From an uncultured Ignavibacteria bacterium (GTDB taxonomy: Bacteria; Bacteroidota; Ignavibacteria; Ignavibacteriales; Ignavibacteriaceae): a stretch of DNA of 6,994 nucleotides. The notes under the pieces are model-generated. The model was given only the letters and a program-made list of their open reading frames with translations. It was not told where the DNA came from and ran no database searches. Every line of letters begins with the position of its first letter. Position 1 is the stretch's first letter. Positions 1 to 6,994 of the stretch are shown here, piece by piece. The position numbers and the translations under genes were made by a program. The stretch lies in the NCBI GenBank assembly GCA_937996765.1, contig CALKUG010000384.1, forward strand, positions 1-6,994, read 5' to 3'.

Positions 1-882
1 CACAAACCCGGGATGGAAGCCGGCACAATTCCCAATCCACGACCAATTTTTCCAACTTGTTGGTACTCATAGAAGTTTGGCAAATAATTGCACAAGCTGC
101 CATACAACAGGAAATTATACAAAAATGGCTCACGAATGTTACGATTGCCATTCAGATAATTATGCCGCAACAACTAACCCTAATCACGTTATTGCAAATT
201 ATCCTAAGACGTGTTTATCATGCCACACTCAAGATTCATGGAATACAGCAACCTTTAACCACAGCAAGTTTCCGTTAACAAATGCACACGGGTTGGTGAG
301 TTGTAATGAATGCCACACATCGGGAACGTATGAGGTAATACCTTCCAATTGTAGTTCATGCCACGATGATGATTATACCAAAACCACAAATCCGAATCAC
401 ACTGCGTTGCAAATAAGCAAAGAGTGTCAAACTTGCCATACCACAAACCCGGGATGGAAGCCGGCACAATTCCCAATCCACGACCAATTTTTCCAATTGG
501 TCGGTTCTCATAAAAGTATTGCAAATAATTGCACAAGCTGCCATACAACAGGAAATTACACAAAGATGGCTCACGAGTGTTACGATTGCCATTCGGATAA
601 CTATGCTGCAACATCCAACCCACCGCATCAAGAAGCAGGATTTCCTAAAACTTGCCTAAGCTGTCACACACAAGATGGGTGGAAACCGGCAACTTACGAT
701 CATTCAAAATTTCCGTTAACAGGGGTGCATAATGTCTCAACTTGTAATTCGTGTCATGCATCAGGAGTCTATTCAGGGTTATCTCATGATTGTGTTAGTT
801 GCCACAAAAAGGATTATGATAAAACTGTAAATCCCTCACATACAGCTTTGAGTATTTCACAGGATTGTCAGGTTTGTCATAC
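1..882 (+). repeat. 441-bp tandem coding repeat (two hexahaem units)
   Basis: Position 1 aligns with 442, an offset of 441 bp or 147 codons. Bases 1-55 are identical to 442-496, and 80-117 are identical to 521-558; the rest differs mainly at third codon positions and in short variable stretches. Each unit encodes two unequal triheme modules of about 75 and 72 residues. The array probably continues left of the window. The unit boundaries given are arbitrary, because the left edge happens to fall inside a repeat. The exact register and long identical blocks suggest duplication by recombination, or gene conversion. Confidence 0.9.
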
Positions 883-1405
883 CTTGACACCAGATTGGAA
901 GCCGGCAAAGTTCCCGATACACGATCAATTTTTCCAATTGGTGGGTATTCACAAAACATTAGCTGATGATTGTACAAAGTGCCATACTTCAGGTACTTAC
1001 ACCAAGATGGCACACGAGTGCTTCGATTGCCACAGTGCTGATTTTGCTAAAACTGTCAACCCAAATCATACTTCATTAAAGTTCCCTCATGAGTGTTTGG
1101 TATGCCATACTCAGACCTCGTGGAAACCAACAACATTTAATCATGATGCTTCATATTTCCCAATTTATTCAGGGAATCATAAGGGTGAATGGACAACATG
1201 CGGAAGCTGTCATGTAAATCCAACTAACTATAAGGTTTTTGAGTGTATTAATTGTCATGAACACAGTAAATCACGAATGGATAATAAACACAGAAACGTT
1301 TCGGGATATTCGTACAATAGCAGTGCTTGCTATAATTGCCATCCAAGAGGTAATTATCTGATTAAGTCAATAAAAAGATTACCTCAAATCATGAAAACAT
1401 ATTGA
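2..1405 (+). CDS. Multiheme c-type cytochrome with tandem triheme modules (5' end missing)
   Basis: The reading frame is open from the left edge, so the true start and signal peptide lie outside the window. The TTG at 77 falls inside a repeat and is not a credible start. The visible 467 residues contain 18 CxxCH haem c attachment motifs, the first at residues 30-34 and the last ending at His447. They form six triheme modules of the pattern W-x4-F-x-H ... H ... CxxCH ... CxxCH ... NPNH ... CxxCH. Many extra histidines (IHD, MAHE, NPNH) could be distal ligands, so bis-His low-potential haems are likely. This layout is typical of class III/c7-like multihaem cytochromes, which move electrons in the periplasm or outside the cell. 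A basic 20-residue tail follows the last haem site. The gene ends one base before a putative outer-membrane barrel gene, suggesting co-transcription and shared function. The electron donor and acceptor cannot be read from the sequence. Confidence 0.93.
   Translation, partial: TNPGWKPAQFPIHDQFFQLVGTHRSLANNCTSCHTTGNYTKMAHECYDCHSDNYAATTNPNHVIANYPKTCLSCHTQDSWNTATFNHSKFPLTNAHGLVSCNECHTSGTYEVIPSNCSSCHDDDYTKTTNPNHTALQISKECQTCHTTNPGWKPAQFPIHDQFFQLVGSHKSIANNCTSCHTTGNYTKMAHECYDCHSDNYAATSNPPHQEAGFPKTCLSCHTQDGWKPATYDHSKFPLTGVHNVSTCNSCHASGVYSGLSHDCVSCHKKDYDKTVNPSHTALSISQDCQVCHTLTPDWKPAKFPIHDQFFQLVGIHKTLADDCTKCHTSGTYTKMAHECFDCHSADFAKTVNPNHTSLKFPHECLVCHTQTSWKPTTFNHDASYFPIYSGNHKGEWTTCGSCHVNPTNYKVFECINCHEHSKSRMDNKHRNVSGYSYNSSACYNCHPRGNYLIKSIKRLPQIMKTY
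883..1342 (+). repeat. Third, diverged hexahaem unit that caps the array
   Basis: The conserved Trp codon at 896 lies exactly 441 bp after its partner at 455, so the unit starts in register. The first half matches the earlier units closely (WKPAKFPIHDQFFQLVG, then TKMAHECFDCH). The second half keeps the order of three haem motifs but diverges strongly: NPNH is replaced by DNKH and the spacing before CGSCH is longer. This looks like a terminal module under different constraint from the internal ones. Confidence 0.8.
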
Positions 1406-1406
1406 T

Positions 1407-3011
1407 ATGCAACAACCGAGTAAAAAATATCTATTGTTTGTTTGTGCATTAATAATAGTTTCATGTACATCGATTACTTATTCTCAAGGTAGAAGAATAG
1501 GAGTTATTAGCTATTTGACATCACAAACAGTGTATTTAAGGTTTGAAACAACCGCTGGTATTATTAAAGGTGATACTCTAAAAAACCTTTTGCTTAAACC
1601 TGTAATTGTTGTAACACAAACTTCAAAAAAATCGGTTGCAGGAGTTTTTATTGACTCTTCAAAGTTTTTTGTTGGGGATTCCATTGTTGCATTTCCTCAA
1701 GAAATAAAAGCTGATTCAATAGTTGTAAAGATAGTCGAGAAGAAAGATTCCTTAAAGGATAAGACAGATAACACACCACTGCCCAAATACAATGCGCCTA
1801 AAGTTGTATCCAAAGTTTATGGAAGAATTGGATTTACAAGTTATTCATCTTTTTCAAATTTTGAAGGAACTGATTTCACAAGAATGCAATACACCTTTTC
1901 GTTTGATGAAAAAAACGAATTCTATGATGGTTCTGAATCCGAGTGTTACATTTCATATAATTATCGCCCCGATAAGATTAACAATCCTGATTATTCATTT
2001 GATAAATTATTCCGTGTTTACTCTCTTTCAGTATCAACAAATCTTTACGATGGCCTTCGTATAACATTAGGGAGAAGTATCTCAAGTAGGGTATCAAACG
2101 TTGGTATTCACGATGGGGCAGTATTAAATTATGATACCAAAGATTGGTGGAGTGGGGCATTTGTAGGATCGCGACCATCATATCAAAATTTGGGATTCGA
2201 TTCAAAGTATTTTCAATATGGAGTTTTTGCGGGGTTTGGCGGAAAAATTAACGATGGAAATTATGAACAATCTATTGCGATAGCCGAACAAACTTATAGT
2301 GGGTTTACAGATAGAAGGTTCCTTTATCTACAACATTCTAATTCGATTATAAAAAACATTAATCTCTTTGCTTCCTCCGAAATTGATTTATATTCTAAGC
2401 AGAGCGGTGAAACACTTAATAACCCCATATTAACATCGCTGTATGCCAACATTAGTTGGAGGGAATCCGAAAGTATAACTTTAGGATTGTTGTACGATGA
2501 AAGACGGAATGTTGTTTACTACGAATCCCTAAAGAATTATATAGATTCTTTAATAGATGTAACTGCAAGAAGGGGATTACAAATGAGGGTGCAATGGAGA
2601 ATTGATAACACAAAATATTTATCTTTCTCAGCAGGAACACGATTTGGCGGAACCAGTGAAAATCGTGCGTCAAATGCTTCAATTATGTTTTCTTATTATG
2701 ATATTCCACTAATTCAGTCATCCGGTTTAGTTACCCTTGACTTTATAGTTAACCAATTCACTAAGGGTGCTATTGCAGGCATTGGATTGAACCGTAGTTT
2801 TTTTGACGGTGATGTATCTACCGGAGTAGGTTTTAGATCAACACAATTAGTTATTGGCGTAGATGAAACAATTCTTAGTTCATTTGCTCTTTCCGCCGAT
2901 TGTTCTTTAAGATTATTCGATCCATTGTTCCTGTTTGTACAATCTGAAATAATTTTAGAGGGAACGGCGACAAATAACTCAATTCTTATTGGAACAAATT
3001 TCCGATTTTAA
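1407..3011 (+). CDS. Putative outer-membrane beta-barrel protein, partner of the cytochrome
   Basis: This 534-residue protein starts at an ATG one base after the cytochrome stop (tga-t-atg), so translation is probably coupled; no clear Shine-Dalgarno is seen. Residues 1-26 form a signal peptide: KK, then a hydrophobic stretch from Y8 to V18. Cleavage could follow TYS (signal peptidase I, mature start Q27) or occur at a lipobox-like IVS-C20, and the sequence does not decide. Residues about 28-100 look like a small beta domain (GVISYLTSQTVYLRFETTAG, then GIIKGDTL). A Lys/Asp-rich linker follows to about 130. From there to the end the sequence alternates polar and hydrophobic residues, with aromatics and short turns, and finishes in NFRF with a terminal Phe, the usual outer-membrane assembly signal. 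About 400 residues would allow roughly 18-20 strands (an estimate). I do not recognise a named family. The porin or cytochrome-sheath role is inferred from gene order. Confidence 0.82.
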   Translation: MQQPSKKYLLFVCALIIVSCTSITYSQGRRIGVISYLTSQTVYLRFETTAGIIKGDTLKNLLLKPVIVVTQTSKKSVAGVFIDSSKFFVGDSIVAFPQEIKADSIVVKIVEKKDSLKDKTDNTPLPKYNAPKVVSKVYGRIGFTSYSSFSNFEGTDFTRMQYTFSFDEKNEFYDGSESECYISYNYRPDKINNPDYSFDKLFRVYSLSVSTNLYDGLRITLGRSISSRVSNVGIHDGAVLNYDTKDWWSGAFVGSRPSYQNLGFDSKYFQYGVFAGFGGKINDGNYEQSIAIAEQTYSGFTDRRFLYLQHSNSIIKNINLFASSEIDLYSKQSGETLNNPILTSLYANISWRESESITLGLLYDERRNVVYYESLKNYIDSLIDVTARRGLQMRVQWRIDNTKYLSFSAGTRFGGTSENRASNASIMFSYYDIPLIQSSGLVTLDFIVNQFTKGAIAGIGLNRSFFDGDVSTGVGFRSTQLVIGVDETILSSFALSADCSLRLFDPLFLFVQSEIILEGTATNNSILIGTNFRF

Positions 3012-3024
3012 TCCCGCAATTATT

Positions 3025-3042
3025 TTCTTCTAAAATGAAGAA
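3025..3042 (+). other. Weak inverted repeat after the barrel gene
   Basis: TTCTTC (3025-3030) and GAAGAA (3037-3042) form a 6-bp perfect stem around a 6-nt loop, 14 bp after the barrel stop codon. There is no GC-rich stem and no run of T directly after it, so it is at best a weak terminator or an mRNA 3'-end stabiliser. Confidence 0.25.
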
Positions 3043-3049
3043 TATTATA

Positions 3050-3065
3050 AAAAATTGTAATTTTT
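3050..3065 (+). terminator. AT-only inverted repeat, possible weak terminator
   Basis: AAAAATT (3050-3056) pairs with AATTTTT (3059-3065) across a 2-base centre. The right arm ends in five T residues. All pairs are A-T, so a real hairpin would be weak and this may be chance in AT-rich DNA. Its place between the barrel gene and the kinase gene fits a transcription boundary. Confidence 0.2.
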
Positions 3066-3070
3066 AGTTC

Positions 3071-3099
3071 TTGTTATTTCAATTAATAGTTATTAGGAT
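3071..3099 (+). promoter_or_regulatory. Possible sigma70-like promoter for the kinase gene
   Basis: TTGTTA (3071-3076) and TAGGAT (3094-3099) each match four of six consensus bases and are separated by 17 bp. Transcription would then begin near 3106. That would leave a leader of about 15 nt before the ATG at 3121 and would exclude the upstream TTG as a normal start. No match to the Bacteroidota TTTG/TAnnTTTG promoter was seen. In such AT-rich DNA a match of this quality can arise by chance. Confidence 0.25.
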
Positions 3100-3105
3100 T
3101 TTCGC

Positions 3106-6100
3106 TTGAATAATAGTGATATGTTAGAAAATGCACTTGATGCTGTAGTAGTTACCGATGCAAATGGTTTTATTATTTATTGGAATCGCCAAGCTCAGAG
3201 CATTTTTGGTTGGGGGATTGAAGACGTGCGAGGGAAATCAATTGGTGATTTGATTGTACCTCCGGAAATGAAAGATGCCCACGAAAGAGGTATGAAAAGA
3301 GTTATGGAAACAGGGGTTACTAAACTTTTGAACAAACGCATTGAAATTACTGCTGTTAATTCAACAGGTGAAACCTTTCCCGTTGAGCTTACCATTACCA
3401 AGTTCTCGGGCGAGGGTGGTACAAATTTTGGGGCATTTATACGGGATATTACTGAGCGTAAAGACTACGAGAGTCAACTTCGCGAAAACGAGGAACTATT
3501 CAACATTATCACATCGGGTGTAAGTGATTTAATTGTTATTCTCGACGTTGAGGGCAAAAGATTATATGCTAGCGATTCCTACACAAAAATGTTTGGTGCA
3601 GGAGTGATACAGATGGGGAGTAATTCATTTGCTGAAGTTCACCCTGAAGATAGGCCAATTATTCAAAAGATTTTTGCTGATACTATCGCACAAAAACAAG
3701 GTCAAAGGGCTGAATACCGGTTTTTACTACCCGATAACAGCATCAGATATATTGAATCGCAAGGGAATCTCATTTTCGATAAACATGGCGACCCGTACAG
3801 AGTGGTGGTTGTTTCTCGAGATATAACCGCATATAAAACCACCGAAGAAAAGCTACAAAAACAGCAGCAGCTACTGCAGAGCATTAATAAAAACATCAGC
3901 GAAGCTATTTTCCGAATTACCCCTGAGGGTAAACCTATATATGTTAATGATGCTTTTGCAAATATGTTTGGATATAATAATTTTCAAGAAGTTCTTGATG
4001 CAGATAGGTACTTTATCGAGCTTCTTCCCAACATCGACACAAAAGAACTTGTTGGTAAAAACGAGGTTCGTACTTCACGGGAGTATTTATTTACACCGGA
4101 AGTTGGTGATAATTTTTGGGCAATGATTAATTGTAATACGCTCATTAACGATAACGGTGAGGTGTCGGTTATCGATGGAGCAATTTCTGATATTACTCAA
4201 CTTAAAAGAGTTGAGGACGAAATTAGAGGCTTTAACAGAGACCTTGAGTTTGGCATTAATGAAAGAACAATAGAGCTCAAAAAAACAAACGAAATGCTGC
4301 AAACTCAAATCGCGGTTCGTGAAAAAGCAGAGCGAGTACAGAATGCTTTGTATCAAATTTCTGAGTCAATTCATAACAGTCCCGACCTTCATTCATTATT
4401 TAAAGCAATTCATGAAATCGTTGCGACATTAATGAGTGCCAAGAATTTTTATATAGCATTGTACGACGAAAAAGCTGATTTATTGCAGTTCCCTTATCGG
4501 GTAGATGAAAAAGGCTCATTCACCAAAGCGCGAAAACTCGGCAAAGGTATGACTGAGTACGTTATGCGCACTGAGGCCCCTCTGTTAGCAACTATGAGTG
4601 TTGTTCGTGAATTACATGGCACAGGTGAGGTTGAGCAAAGCGGACCGCCTGCACCCATTTGGTTGGGTGTTCCACTAATTATTGCAGGTAAAGCCGCCGG
4701 CGTTATGGCGGTACAGGATTACGATAATGAGGATATGTTTGGAGAAAACGAAAAACTCATACTTTCCTATGTGTCTGATCAAGTAGCTCGTGCCATTGAG
4801 CAAAAGACTACTGTGGAACAAGAAAAATTGAGAATCAAACTGGTACTTGAAAACAGGAATGTTTTACTGGAGTTAGCGCAATCGGAAGAAAGTAGCTTTG
4901 AGATTTCACTCAAAAAAATTCTTGCTTCAACGGCGCATGCTTTAAAAGTTGAACGGGTGGGTTTTTGGAAACTAATTCCCGACAGGGGGAGTCTCTGTTG
5001 TGAAATGCTCTATGTTCTCTCCAAAGATTTACTTGATGACTCCGCACCTGGTAAAGAATTACCTGCTTCTTTCCCTTGGCGAGCGAATACTTATGCAACT
5101 TATGTTGAAGCTTTAAAAACTAACAGACCGCTTGTTGCTGCAGATGCCCAATCGTGTAAATCGTGTGGAATTGCAGATGAATATTTATTGCCCCATGGCA
5201 TTAATTCAATGATGGATGTTCCTGTTTGGTTCCGTGGTGAAATTGTTGGAATAATCGCTCTCGAACACGTGGGTGCACAAAGAGCATTCTCGCTTGAAGA
5301 AGAAGATTTTGTAGCTTCCATTTCATCACTTGTAACCATAGCAATGGAATCAGAAACGCGCAAGGGAGTAGAAGAAATACTTCGCTCGGAGGAGGAGAAG
5401 TATCGTAAGGTGGTTGAAAACTCTAATGATGCAATAGTTATTGTTCAGGAAGGCATCATCCGCTATGCAAATAAGAGAACAACCGAACTGACCGGATATA
5501 GTTTTGAACAGATTACATCTGCTCCATTTACCTCGTTTGTTTTTGAAGAAGACAGACCCATTTTACTGGAAAACTATATGAGAAGAATGCGCGGTGAAGA
5601 GGTCCCCAATAGCTATGAATTTCGTATTGTTCTTAATTCGGGATTGGCTCGTATAGTAGAACTTAATACGGTAATGATTCAGTTTGTGGGGAAACCGGCC
5701 ACGTTAAATTTTTTGACAGATATAACAGAACGTAAGCGTGCAGAAGAAGAAATAAAGCGGAATTTGGCAAAAGAACGTGAGCTAAGCGATTTGCGTTCTC
5801 GGTTTATTTCAATGGCTTCGCATGAGTTTAAAACCCCTCTGACCACTATATACTCCTCAGCCGAGATTTTGGAGCGTTATTCTGAAAGACTAACAAACGA
5901 ACAAAAACTAAAGAATTTAAAGCGTATCCAAGAAAATGTAACACATATGACTCAGTTGCTGAATGATGTACTCCTCATTGGTAAAACGCAAGCCGGGAAA
6001 TTAGAGTTAAAAAGAGAGCTTGTTGATATTGCTGAAATTTGCGACAGTATAATAGATCAATTTGAATCGGGGGTACTGCTAAAAACGGGTCACAAGCTTA

Positions 6101-6471
6101 CGGTTACTAAAATTCTTACTCATAAGCATTGTTTTATCGACCCAAAGATTATGAGGCAAATACTTGAGAATCTCATATCAAATGCGATAAAATATTCGCC
6201 CAATGAAAGTGCCGTTATCGTTACTATTGACTGTAATGACACGGGACTAAACCTCAGCGTCCAGGATTTTGGTATTGGTATTCCTGATGATGATGTTGCA
6301 AGACTTTTTGAACCATTCCATAGGGCAACTAATGTTGGAACAATATCAGGAACAGGTTTGGGGCTTGCAATAACTAAACAATCAGTTGAATTACATGGGG
6401 GAGAGATTTCAGTTGAAACAGTCGTGGGGTCAGGTACATTCTTTAAAGTATTTTTACCAAACAAAGCATAA
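3106..6471 (+). CDS. Soluble multi-sensor histidine kinase (PAS x3, GAF x2, PAS, HisKA, HATPase)
   Basis: This 1121-residue protein senses an unknown signal and autophosphorylates. Domains in order: PAS about 1-120 (ends DITERK at 114-119), PAS about 127-245, PAS about 255-370, a helical linker to about 409, GAF about 409-566, GAF about 583-757, PAS about 760-878 (DITERK from 872), HisKA about 895-965, HATPase_c about 1005-1119. Kinase motifs are complete: phosphoacceptor His906 in SHEFKTP, N-box with N1022 and N1026, G1 box DFGIGIP from D1054, F-box LFEPF, and G2 box GTGLGL from 1082. No transmembrane segment or signal peptide is visible, so it should act in the cytosol. GAF2 carries C631-C632 and C684-K-S-C687. 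The start is uncertain: TTG 3106 has TAGGA 7-11 bases upstream, while ATG 3121 removes five residues. Both clip the usual helix before the first PAS core. It is followed 20 bp later by a receiver-kinase gene, its likely phosphorelay partner. Confidence 0.93.
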   Translation: MNNSDMLENALDAVVVTDANGFIIYWNRQAQSIFGWGIEDVRGKSIGDLIVPPEMKDAHERGMKRVMETGVTKLLNKRIEITAVNSTGETFPVELTITKFSGEGGTNFGAFIRDITERKDYESQLRENEELFNIITSGVSDLIVILDVEGKRLYASDSYTKMFGAGVIQMGSNSFAEVHPEDRPIIQKIFADTIAQKQGQRAEYRFLLPDNSIRYIESQGNLIFDKHGDPYRVVVVSRDITAYKTTEEKLQKQQQLLQSINKNISEAIFRITPEGKPIYVNDAFANMFGYNNFQEVLDADRYFIELLPNIDTKELVGKNEVRTSREYLFTPEVGDNFWAMINCNTLINDNGEVSVIDGAISDITQLKRVEDEIRGFNRDLEFGINERTIELKKTNEMLQTQIAVREKAERVQNALYQISESIHNSPDLHSLFKAIHEIVATLMSAKNFYIALYDEKADLLQFPYRVDEKGSFTKARKLGKGMTEYVMRTEAPLLATMSVVRELHGTGEVEQSGPPAPIWLGVPLIIAGKAAGVMAVQDYDNEDMFGENEKLILSYVSDQVARAIEQKTTVEQEKLRIKLVLENRNVLLELAQSEESSFEISLKKILASTAHALKVERVGFWKLIPDRGSLCCEMLYVLSKDLLDDSAPGKELPASFPWRANTYATYVEALKTNRPLVAADAQSCKSCGIADEYLLPHGINSMMDVPVWFRGEIVGIIALEHVGAQRAFSLEEEDFVASISSLVTIAMESETRKGVEEILRSEEEKYRKVVENSNDAIVIVQEGIIRYANKRTTELTGYSFEQITSAPFTSFVFEEDRPILLENYMRRMRGEEVPNSYEFRIVLNSGLARIVELNTVMIQFVGKPATLNFLTDITERKRAEEEIKRNLAKERELSDLRSRFISMASHEFKTPLTTIYSSAEILERYSERLTNEQKLKNLKRIQENVTHMTQLLNDVLLIGKTQAGKLELKRELVDIAEICDSIIDQFESGVLLKTGHKLTVTKILTHKHCFIDPKIMRQILENLISNAIKYSPNESAVIVTIDCNDTGLNLSVQDFGIGIPDDDVARLFEPFHRATNVGTISGTGLGLAITKQSVELHGGEISVETVVGSGTFFKVFLPNKA

Positions 6472-6473
6472 AT

Positions 6474-6486
6474 AAGGACTGGGAAG
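6474..6486 (+). promoter_or_regulatory. Ribosome-binding site region of the receiver-kinase gene
   Basis: The 20-bp gap after the kinase stop is purine-rich, with AAGGA at 6474-6478 and GGGAAG at 6481-6486, the latter five bases before the ATG at 6492. Either could pair with the 16S 3' end. This supports the ATG at 6492 as the start and shows no room for a separate promoter, so the two signalling genes are probably co-transcribed. Confidence 0.45.
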
Positions 6487-6491
6487 TTGCT

Positions 6492-6994
6492 ATGGAAAAG
6501 CAAACAATATTAGTAATTGAAGACGAAGAGAACATTCGTGAAACTATTGTTGACACACTCACCTTGGAGGGCTTTACAGTACTTGATGCAGCTAATGGAA
6601 AAATAGGAATTGAGCTTGCGAATAAACACCTCCCCGATTTAATTCTTTCGGATGTGAACATGCCCGAGGTCGATGGATTTGGAGTAATCAAAAGCTTGAA
6701 AGAAGATCCTCGTACAAACACTATACCCTTTATATTTCTTACTGCACGGGCAGATAAGTCGGATATAAGGGGAGGGATGAACCTCGGTGCGGATGACTAT
6801 TTGAACAAACCCTTTACCATTGAAGAGCTTTTGGATGCTATTAACACGCGGTTAAAGAAAAAACAACTGATTGATAAAAAGTCAGAAGAAAGAGTTGAAG
6901 AACTTCGCACAAGTATTTCGCTATCACTGCCTCACGAGCTTAAAACTCCGCTTAATAGTTTGCTCAATTTTTCTGAAATTATCTCAACTGAGTA
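6492..6994 (+). CDS. Hybrid response regulator-histidine kinase, REC then HisKA (3' end missing)
   Basis: The frame from the ATG at 6492 stays open to the right edge, giving 167 residues. Residues 4-122 are a complete receiver domain: acidic pair E10-D11, phosphoacceptor D54 in LILSDVNMP, T84 in FLTAR, and K106 in NKPF. A charged helical linker (about 120-140, KKKQ...KKSEERVEEL) leads to a second histidine-kinase H-box, SLPHELKTPLN, with His148. The protein is therefore not a stand-alone CheY-like regulator; a HATPase_c domain is expected beyond the window. REC-first kinases of this kind take phosphate from an upstream kinase, which then modulates their own kinase activity. The multi-sensor kinase just upstream is the natural donor. 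The final output (DNA-binding regulator, c-di-GMP enzyme or other) is not visible. Confidence 0.9.
   Translation, partial: MEKQTILVIEDEENIRETIVDTLTLEGFTVLDAANGKIGIELANKHLPDLILSDVNMPEVDGFGVIKSLKEDPRTNTIPFIFLTARADKSDIRGGMNLGADDYLNKPFTIEELLDAINTRLKKKQLIDKKSEERVEELRTSISLSLPHELKTPLNSLLNFSEIISTE

Noticed and set aside
1..882. Direct repeats as a CRISPR array or mobile-element ends
   Set aside because: The period is 441 bp, lies fully within one reading frame, and encodes haem modules; there are no short repeats with unique spacers and no transposase.
255..1013. Minus-strand open frames inside the cytochrome gene (255-623, 356-631, 795-1013)
   Set aside because: They oppose a well-supported repeat gene, have no recognisable domains, and arise from the biased, repeated codons of the + strand.
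77..1405. TTG at 77 as the true start of the cytochrome
   Set aside because: The frame is open to the left edge, and the upstream codons encode the same WKPAQFPIHDQFFQLVG segment seen in the next repeat unit, so the gene clearly begins outside the window.
1450..1485. Firm lipoprotein call for the barrel protein
   Set aside because: IVSC fits a lipobox, but a signal peptidase I site (TYS before QG) fits equally well and barrels are normally not lipoproteins; left undecided.
5155..5169. CKSCG in the kinase as a haem c site
   Set aside because: The residue after the second Cys is Gly, not His, and the protein has no signal peptide, so periplasmic haem attachment is not expected.
6120..6721. 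Minus-strand open frames across the kinase end and receiver gene (6120-6503, 6443-6721)
   Set aside because: They overlap the conserved HATPase motifs and the receiver domain on the + strand and show no domain of their own.
6492..6870. Stand-alone CheY-like response regulator
   Set aside because: The frame continues past the receiver without a stop into an H-box (SLPHELKTPLN), so it is a hybrid protein.

Overview
The window is an AT-rich stretch of bacterial chromosome with four protein-coding genes, all on the + strand. The first and last are cut by the window edges. The best guess for the host is a member of the Bacteroidota/Ignavibacteria/Kapabacteria group. This rests on gene style only: an abundant c-type cytochrome with CxxCH-NPNH repeats, an outer-membrane barrel ending in Phe, weak Shine-Dalgarno signals, and a large PAS/GAF kinase followed by a REC-first hybrid kinase. 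No rRNA or other marker confirms it.

Left half (2-3011), electron transfer at the envelope. A multiheme c-type cytochrome enters from the left edge. Its visible 467 residues hold 18 CxxCH haem-binding motifs, arranged as six triheme modules. Pairs of modules form a 147-residue (441 bp) hexahaem unit that recurs in exact register. One base after its stop codon begins a 534-residue protein with a signal peptide, a small N-terminal beta domain and a long C-terminal region that looks like an outer-membrane beta-barrel. Together they look like an operon encoding an outer-surface or transmembrane electron conduit, comparable in logic, though not demonstrably in homology, to porin-cytochrome complexes.

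Intergenic gap (3012-3105). This 94 bp AT-rich gap holds two weak inverted repeats and a possible sigma70-like promoter, and probably separates two transcription units.

Right half (3106-6994), signalling. A 1121-residue soluble histidine kinase carries PAS-PAS-PAS-GAF-GAF-PAS-HisKA-HATPase. Its second GAF domain contains a CxxC pair and a CC pair. It is followed 20 bp later by a protein with an N-terminal receiver domain joined to a second histidine-kinase H-box, truncated by the right edge. The pair suggests a phosphorelay. The link to the cytochrome operon is by position only.

No tRNA, rRNA, CRISPR, insertion sequence or phage feature was seen. The most interesting points are the tandem hexahaem cytochrome, its coupling to a putative porin, and a cysteine-bearing cytosolic sensor next door.
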